Shown here in pieces: positions 46,601 to 55,600 of a stretch of DNA of 64,000 nt; the stretch's first letter is position 1; every line of letters begins with the position of its first letter. Origin of the DNA: Nemertoderma westbladi (taxonomy: Eukaryota; Xenacoelomorpha; Nemertodermatida; Nemertodermatidae). Both the position numbers and the translations under genes were made by a program. The stretch covers positions 1-64,000 of the forward strand of contig JAUCBJ010000764.1 in the NCBI GenBank assembly GCA_032718475.1, in the 5' to 3' direction. The notes below the pieces were generated by a model that had not been told where the DNA came from, ran no database searches, and saw only the letters and a program-made list of their open reading frames with translations.

Positions 46601-49600
46601 GACATTATATCTTCATTTTCTTTAACCACAACAATCAGTATACTTTTTCAGCTTTGTATCCCATCCTATGTTGTTTTTATTGGTGATCATCAGACTTGCT
46701 TTGAATCGTTGTTGCAAGTAATCTTTGTAAATCAATCGATTATATGTCTTTAGATTATGTCTTTGTATGTCTTTTTTCAGTGTAAATATATTTTTAATTG
46801 AGATCGTTCTGCTGAAGCATTCTGCACACCAGGAGAGCAGTATCATACTACATGCCAGGACAGCAGTAACATACTATACACCAGGGTTGTACTTCATACC
46901 AGGACAGCAATATCATACTACATACCAGGACAGCATTAACATACTACATACCAGGACAGCAGTATCGTACTACATACCAGGACAGCAGTATCATACTACA
47001 TACCAGGACAGCAGTATTGTACTACATACCTGGACAGCAGTATCGTACTACATACCAGGACAGCAGTATCGTACTACATACCAGGACAGCAGTATTGTAC
47101 TACATACCTGGACAGCAGTATCGTACTACATACCAGGACAGCAGTATCATAATACTTACCAGGACAGCAGTATTGTACTACATACCAGGACAGCAGTATC
47201 GTACTACATACCAGGACAGCAGAATCATACTACATACCAGGACAGCAGTATCGTGCAACATACCAGGACAACAGTATCGTACAACATAACAGGACAGCAG
47301 TAGCATGATATATACCAGGACAGCAGTATCGTACTACATACCAGGACAGCAGTATCGTACTACATACCAGGACAGCAGTATCGTAATACATACCAGGACA
47401 GCAGTATCGTACTACATACCAGGACAGCAGTATCGTACTACATACCAGGACAGCTAGGGACATGGTGGCATTAGTGTCTGTCAGTGGATTGAAAAATGAG
47501 ACTCCAGGAACATATTCTGGAACTGATTGCCCCAGAAATCGCTCACTGAGACCTCTAATCTCGCCAGCTGGTCTGTGGATGTGCTGTGATGATTTAACTG
47601 CTCACCCTTTAGTGGTTAGAGAACTTGCTCCACCACCATATTGTGTCATACCTCCATCAATTCATCAGTGATATCATTAGAAATCCTAGATCTTGTTGTA
47701 CCTGATGGAAGGTAATCCTCCAGTGGGGCACAACATATCATGTGTAAGATAAAATCGTTCCCACTGAGATGGTACAGACATTGGGATCCCTGAACTCACA
47801 TGTACCATGTGGATGTGGATGTCCTGGAGGTAGAGCTTGGTGTTGAGGCACATAGAGGCACCTTTCTCAGTCTTCAGTCGGTGAAGCCACAGCTGGGTAA
47901 GAGATAGCTCTCCCACCATCTCTTCTCTCTTTTCCACAGAGTGGAGCAGCACCTCTACCTTCAACCTGTCCACCAACTCATTTGGTTTTCCCTGACATGT
48001 GTCATTGTTTCCTGGAGTGGCGTTGATGGCTCACAGACCTGGAGCGAATTAGTGAACTGATATGACAAGTCAGAGGTGGGCATTGGGATGCAAATACCCC
48101 TATAACGGATTAGCAGGGATAGCAACTGGCGCTCCTCTGTACACATTCCAGTACAGCAGTATCGTAATACATAACAGGACTGCAGTATCATACTACATAC
48201 CAGGACAGCAGTATTGTACTACTTTCCAGGACAGCAGTATTGTACTATATACAAACACAGCAGTATCATACTACATAGTACATACCAGGACAACAGTATC
48301 GTACTACATACCAGGACAGCAATATCATACTATATTCCAACATTCCAGGACAGCAATATACTACATACCAGGACAGCAGTATTGTACTACATTCCAGGAC
48401 AGCAGTATCATACTACATACAAGGACAGCAGTGTCATACTACATACCAGGACAGCAGTATCATACAACATACCAGGACAGCAGTATCATAATACATACCA
48501 GGACATCAGTATCATACACTACATACCAGGACAGCAGTATTGTACTACATACCAGGACAGCAGTGTCGTACAACATACCAGGACAGCAATATCATACTAT
48601 ATTCCAACATTCCAGGACAGCAATATACTACATACCAGGACAACAGTATTGTACTACATACAAGGACAGCAGTATCATACTACATACCAGGACAGCAGTA
48701 TCATACAACATACCAGGACAGCAGTATTGACTACATACCAGAGCAGCAGTATCATACTACATACCAGGACAGCAGTATCATACCCTACATACCAGGACAG
48801 CAGTATCGTACTACATACCAGGACAGCAGTATCGTACTACATACCAGGACAGCAGTATCGTAATACATACCAGGACAGCAGTATCGTACTACATACCAGG
48901 ACAACAGTATCGTACTACATACCAGGACAGCTAGGGCCATGGTGGCATTAGTGTCTGTCAGTGGATTGAAAAATGAGACTCCAGGAACATATTCTGGAAC
49001 TGATTGCCCCAGAAATCGCTCACTGAGACCTCTAATCTCGCCAGCTGGTCTGTGGATGTGCTGTGATGATTTAACTGCTCACCCTTTAGTGGTTAGAGAA
49101 CTTGCTCCACCACAATATTGTGTCATACCTCCATCAATTCATCAGTGATATCATTAGAAATCCTAGATCTTGTTGTACCTGATGGAAGGTAATCCTCCAG
49201 TGGGGCACAACATATCATGTGTAAGAGAAAATCGTTCCCACTGAGATGGTACAGACATTGGGATCCCTGAACTCACATGTGCCATGTGGATGTGGATGTC
49301 CTGGAGGTAGAGCTTGGTGTTGAGGCACATAGAGGCACCTTTCTCAGTCTTCAGTCCGTGAAGCCACAGCTGGGTAAGAGATAGCTCTCCCACCATATCT
49401 TCTCTCTTTTCCACAGAGTGGAGCAGCACCTCTACTTTCAACCTGTCCACCAACTCATTTGGTTTTCCCTGACATGTGTCATTGTTTCCTGGAGTGGCGC
49501 TGATGGCTCACAGACCTGGAGCGAATTAGTGAACTGATATGACAAGTCAGAGGTGGGCATTGGGATGCAAATACCCCTATAACGGATTAGCAGGGATAGC

Positions 49601-52600
49601 AACTGGCGCTCCTCTGTACACATTCCAGTACAGCAGTATCGTAATACATAACAGGACCGCAGTATCATACTACATACCAGGACAGCAGTATTGTACTACT
49701 TTCCAGGACAGCAGTTATTGTACTATATACAAACACAGCAGTATCATACTACATAGTACATACCAGGACAACAGTATCGTACTACATACCAGGACAGCAA
49801 TATCATACTATATTCCAACATTCCAGGACAGCAATATACTACATACCAGGACAGCAGTATTGTACTACATTCCAGGACAGCAGTATCATACTACATACAA
49901 GGACAGCAGTATCATACTACATACCAGGACAGCAGTATCATACAACATACCAGGACAGCAGTATCGTAATACATACCAGGACAGCAGTATCATACCCTAC
50001 ATACCAGGACAGCAGTATTGTACTACATACCAGGACAGCAGTGTCGTACAACATACCAGGACAGCAATATCATACTATATTCCAACATTCCAGGACAGCA
50101 ATATACTACATACCAGGACAACAGTATTGTACTACATACCAGGACAGCAGTATCATACTACATACAAGGACAGCAGTATCATACTACATACCAGGACAGC
50201 AGTATCATACAACATACCAGGACAGCAGTATTGACTACATACCAGGGCAGCAGTATCATACTACATACCAGGACAGCAGTATCATACCCTACATACCAGG
50301 ACAGCAGTATCATACAACATACCAGGACAGCAGTATCGTACTACATACCAGGACAGCAGTATCGTACTACATACCAGGACAGCAGTATCATACAACATAC
50401 CAGGACAGCAGTATCGTACTACATACCAGGACAGCAGTATCGTACTACATACCAGGACAGCAGTATCGTACTACATACCAGGACAGCAGTATTGTACTAC
50501 ATACCAGGACAGCAGTATCATACAACATACCAGGACAGCAGTATCGTACTACATACCAGGACAGCATTATCGTACTACATACCAGGACAGCAGTATCATA
50601 CAACATACCAGGACAGCAGTATTGACTACATACCAGGGCAGCAGTATCATGCTACATACCAGGACAGCAGTATCATACCCTACATACCAGGACAGCAGTA
50701 TCATAATATATACCAGGACTGCAGTATCGTACTACATACCAGGACAGCAGTATCGTACTACATACCAGGACAACAGTATCGTACTACATACCAGGACAGC
50801 AGTATCATACAACATACCAGGACAGCAGTATTGACTACATACCAGGGCAGCAGTATCGTATCTCATAATCCTGACATTGATGCCCATCACTCTGATCATC
50901 GTTTTTACAAACTAGACCATCAGCTGAATACATAGATAGAGTGTCTCCAGTTGCCCAGGGGTCAATATGAGTTAGTATTGTCCTCCCTTCAGCAGATATT
51001 GGTTCCAAACAATTGTGTTGCATAAGCCCTGTAAAATAATAAAATTATTATAGATGAAGTGACTGCCTGAAGGAAACCAAGTCGAGATAAATTTTGATTT
51101 TTCAGTACAGATGTGTTGAGTTTGAGTTTTTGAACTTTGAGGTTAAAGTAGCGCTAGATTGGACGTCGGGGAATGGGGATGAGCAGTACCACATTAATGA
51201 ATAATAAATTAATTTATATGATGATCTTATAATATGTGGCGTGAGGGCGTGACACCTAGAAAAGGGGTTAACTGGTCAAAATCACAATTCGAGAAAAACG
51301 CAGTTAAAGATTTAGAAGTTTAACTGAAGCTAAGCTTGAGTGAAGGTGCCGAATTTGTTGCCCCTCTTAGACTAAAATTGTATCCTCTTTCAGAATCCGA
51401 AAATACAATTTCGCTAACACCAGCGGTTTTCGAGTTATAAGGATATCCTGTCACCCATGTTGGTACTTTTGGACTGGAAAATACCAACTTTTAGGATCAC
51501 CTTCGTTCAGTGACCTTATAGAAGCTGATTTTTGGATTTTTAGAGTGCTGATATCATTATTAACACTTCCCAATGAATTTCCATCATGAAATATATAATT
51601 TTTATGAAAATTTTTATATATTTTTTTTGGTCCCCAAAAGGGGACCAAATGTGCAGGTAGCTCGAAATTTTCGCCATTTTCAAAGTCGATATATTAGCCA
51701 TATCTTCGACCCTACTAAGGTTTTCGCATGCGCTGATTCCATTGGTAACATTCATAATTTGGTTAGATTGTCCAAATGGGCGCAAAAATGAAAAGACCCA
51801 CTTACTTGCACTTTTCAAAAATCGAAGGTTCAAAAATGCAATTTGGATTGTTCCAATCAATTTTATTTTGTTCCCATCGTGATCAGCACCCCAAAAAACC
51901 CCATTGGAGTGAAATTTCAATCGGATAAACGATCTGGCAATGTTGCAATTTTTTGGACTACTTAAAAGTAAAAGTAAAGTAAATTTTCTTCGGCCGCTAG
52001 GCCAGGGATTACGCACAAAGTCTGACGACTTATTTCCAGTGCGGTCCCCCCAGAACTTTACTCCCCAGAGGAAACTCCAGTACTCATTTAGCTACCACTT
52101 AAGGATGCAAGGCAGAGATGCGCCCTGGCTGGTCCCTTTAAAGCATTCGTGCCGAAACGAAAACTGCCCTGGCCCGTGTGAGGATCGAACCCACGACCTA
52201 CGGGAGATGTGAATTCAATGCAACCACTACACCAAGGTGGAACCTACTTGCACTTTTCGTTCCAAAATTTGGCCAAAAACATAAAAATTATCTTGATCAG
52301 ACAAAATTTTTTTAATTTCCAGTGGAATTAGAACCCCAAAACACCCAACTACACATAGAATTGACATCAGAAAATAAATTAAACTACTTCATTTATAGTT
52401 AGTTAGTTAGTTATTTATAATTAGCGTGATTTCACTTTCACCTCTGGAAATGGGGTCTCGGAAATGGATTTTTGATGGACATGAATACTTCAATTTCATT
52501 TTTCGAATACTTAAAATAACGTTCAAGGCAAGTATTATAGCGCATTATAAAGGTAAATAAATTTTCTATTCACTTTTATGAATAACTCAAAATCTTCCAG

Positions 52601-55600
52601 ATGACCAGTTAACCCCTTTTCTAGGTGTCACGCCACATATTTATTTTAATATATTACTGGCAGATGGGAGGGTGAAAAGTTACACCATAATAATTAAACT
52701 TCAGCAACTTGCTTGGGCAGCCACCAAACATCGAGGTCAGCCCTACAAGGAAAATATATGACAATACACTACCAGAAACAGGGGACTTCACACCTGCCGA
52801 ACTCCAAAGAAGCATTAAAAGCATGTCCAATAATAAAGCGAGTAGATTAGATGAAATCCCAGCGGAGGTATGGAAAATAGGAGTGCTAAACAGACCATTA
52901 TTGAATGTTTGCAACCGGATGTTAAAAGGGGAAAAGCCACCACCAATTTGGACTAAAGGTCAACTAAAACCTCTCCCCAGTATACCTCGGTATACCAACA
53001 AACTACCATGGGATCTGTCTGCTTGTGGTAGCTGCCAAAATATACAATAAAATGATTCTATAAGATTAGGCCTCACATAGAGAAACTACTGCGTAAGAGC
53101 CAAAACGGATTTCGACCAAATAGATCAACAACAGCTCAGATACTTGCACTACAGAGACTGATTGAAGAAATTAAGTCAAAGAATCTCCCCACAGTCATGA
53201 CTTTTGTGGACTTCAAGAAGGCATTCGACTCCATCTATAGAGGTAAAATGCTTGAAAACCTAATAGCTTATGGATTTCCAGAAGTAAATTGTTGCTGGCT
53301 TTGGATTGTTATATTGTGACACAGAAGCGCAGGTACTCTCACCAGATGGTGAAACTGAGTTTTTCTCACTCCTGGCTGGCGTACTGCAAGGTGACACTAG
53401 CACCATTACTATTTGTAATTGTGCTGGATTAGGCAATTAGGACGGCCTACTACTAGGATCGGCATGCTGCATTGCAGTTGCATTTTTAAGAATGCTGTGC
53501 TGGCTTATCGACAAAATTGCACCGCCACAACTCCCTATCACCCATGACACCCATCCGCATCTTCAAGGCCAGTGTCCTTTAAGATACGTCTCAAGAAAGT
53601 CATGGGCTGTCCACCATGCTTATTCACTCCATGAGGCTGCCAAAGTACAAGATTATGCACTGGCTGGTCCTCATGGCGAAATCAATGTCCTGAAGCATGA
53701 GGACGGCCATAAAGGGTGAAGATCTGGGATTCACACTTCAAGAACGCAGAAGTAGTAGATATCCGGCAACTACAGTCACAGACACCGACTTTGCAGATGA
53801 CATCGCCCTGCTCTCTAACACGCTAGCAGATGCACAGCTTCTACTAAATAAAGTGGAGAGGGCTGCTATGGAGGTTGGATTGCATATAAATGCTACCAAG
53901 ACCGAATTCATGACCTTTAATGTTGATGGAAACTTGACAACCATTGATAATAATCAACTAAGGAAGGTCAACGACTTCCAATACCTTTGATCATGGATAG
54001 AGAGTAGCAAATAGGACATAGAAGTTAGGAAAGCAAAGGCTTGGGTAGCTCTATCAAAAATGGATACCATCTGGATATCAGATCTCTCCAGGCACCTGAA
54101 GACTAAGTTCTTTCGAGCCACAGTGGAAAGTGTATTTTATACGGGGGTGAGACCTCGACACTGACTAAATCACTTGAACAACGAATTGATGGTTGCTACA
54201 CAAGATTACTAAGGGCAGCCCGAAACATCAGCTGGAGACCACACATGACAAACGCCGAGCTTTATGGTACAATACCACCTGTATCAACCACCCTCCGTGA
54301 AAGCAGATTAAGATTCAGTGGGCACTGCTGGCGAAGTAAAGACGAGGTCATACCATATCTACTTTTCTGGCAACCAACTCATGGAAAGCGTAGTCATGGA
54401 TGACCAGCCATAATATATATAGATCAACTTGAAAGGGATACTGAACTTGGGAGAATCGAAATTGTGACAACTATGGAGAATCGGGAAGCCTGGAAGGATC
54501 TCATTTCCACTGTCCGAGTTTAGTAGTATAATAATTTAAAACGGACTAGCTAGATATTGACTGTACATACAACAATGTACAGGCATACACTGCATATACT
54601 GAATAATGTTAAATGATGACGTTACATACAGTTCCTTACTCAATTACAATCCTCGCTTTTCATACTATAATCTTTCAAAGTAGTAGATAATAAGCGTGAA
54701 GTAAATAGATATGGTGATTTTAAAACAGCAGGCAAAGGTGTATGTATTTCTGACCAGTTATCGGAATTCACCAACAATATTCTCAAATTTATATACTCAC
54801 ATTGTTTGGCTGGAATATTTGTTGTTAATAACGAATTAAGATCCTCCCAATCACCAGTTGCTGTGGGATCATCTCTATCATACCATTGGCTCATAGGTCC
54901 AATGCATTCATCATGGGATGTTTCTGTAAATAGTGTTCCAAAACAAAATATATGAAATAGAAATTAATAATTACTTGAACTGTACTTCCACACAATTATT
55001 CAAATATTTCATTCATACATATTATTAAAATTTTATACTTTTATTTTTGAAAAAATGTCTTACAAAAACCGACACTTTAGTTTATATATCACCTGATCTA
55101 AGGCAGATTACTGAATCATGATTCAGTAGTTTATTTAATGGAACAATGCATTTTGAGGCATACGTATACTGAACTGAAATGTTAATTATTCATGATGAGT
55201 AGTGGTTTTGAGCCTCATCTATCATCATGGTATAGATTTGGTATATATTTTTCTTTATAAAAACATAAAGCGTTTACACCAGATGAGGATTAATTTCGCC
55301 TAAGATTGCTGTGCGTTGCATTCCGAGCATATATTTAGTTTCACTGTTATCAGCCTGACACCCCTCCGAAAACATTGGAGCATGGTTGGGACATTATGAA
55401 TGATAGTATGTTCCAGTATGCCACACTCCATATGCCCTGTCAACAGAATTATAAAATATAAATTCAATTGAATTTGACAATTTAGTTATGAAGAAAGTGA
55501 AAACAAAGAAGGTAGTGATACTGCGGAAGACTATGATATAGATTATAGGTTGACCTGAGTCCCAATAATATAATATGAACTCTACATTCAACAGGCCATT

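Noticed and set aside
40939-50935. Long plus-strand reading frames of repeated Tyr/Gln/Thr peptides in the minisatellites (up to about 300 codons)
   Set aside because: They are open in all three plus frames only because the 26-bp unit lacks plus-strand stops; the sequence is explained by tandem copies of an exon end on the other strand.
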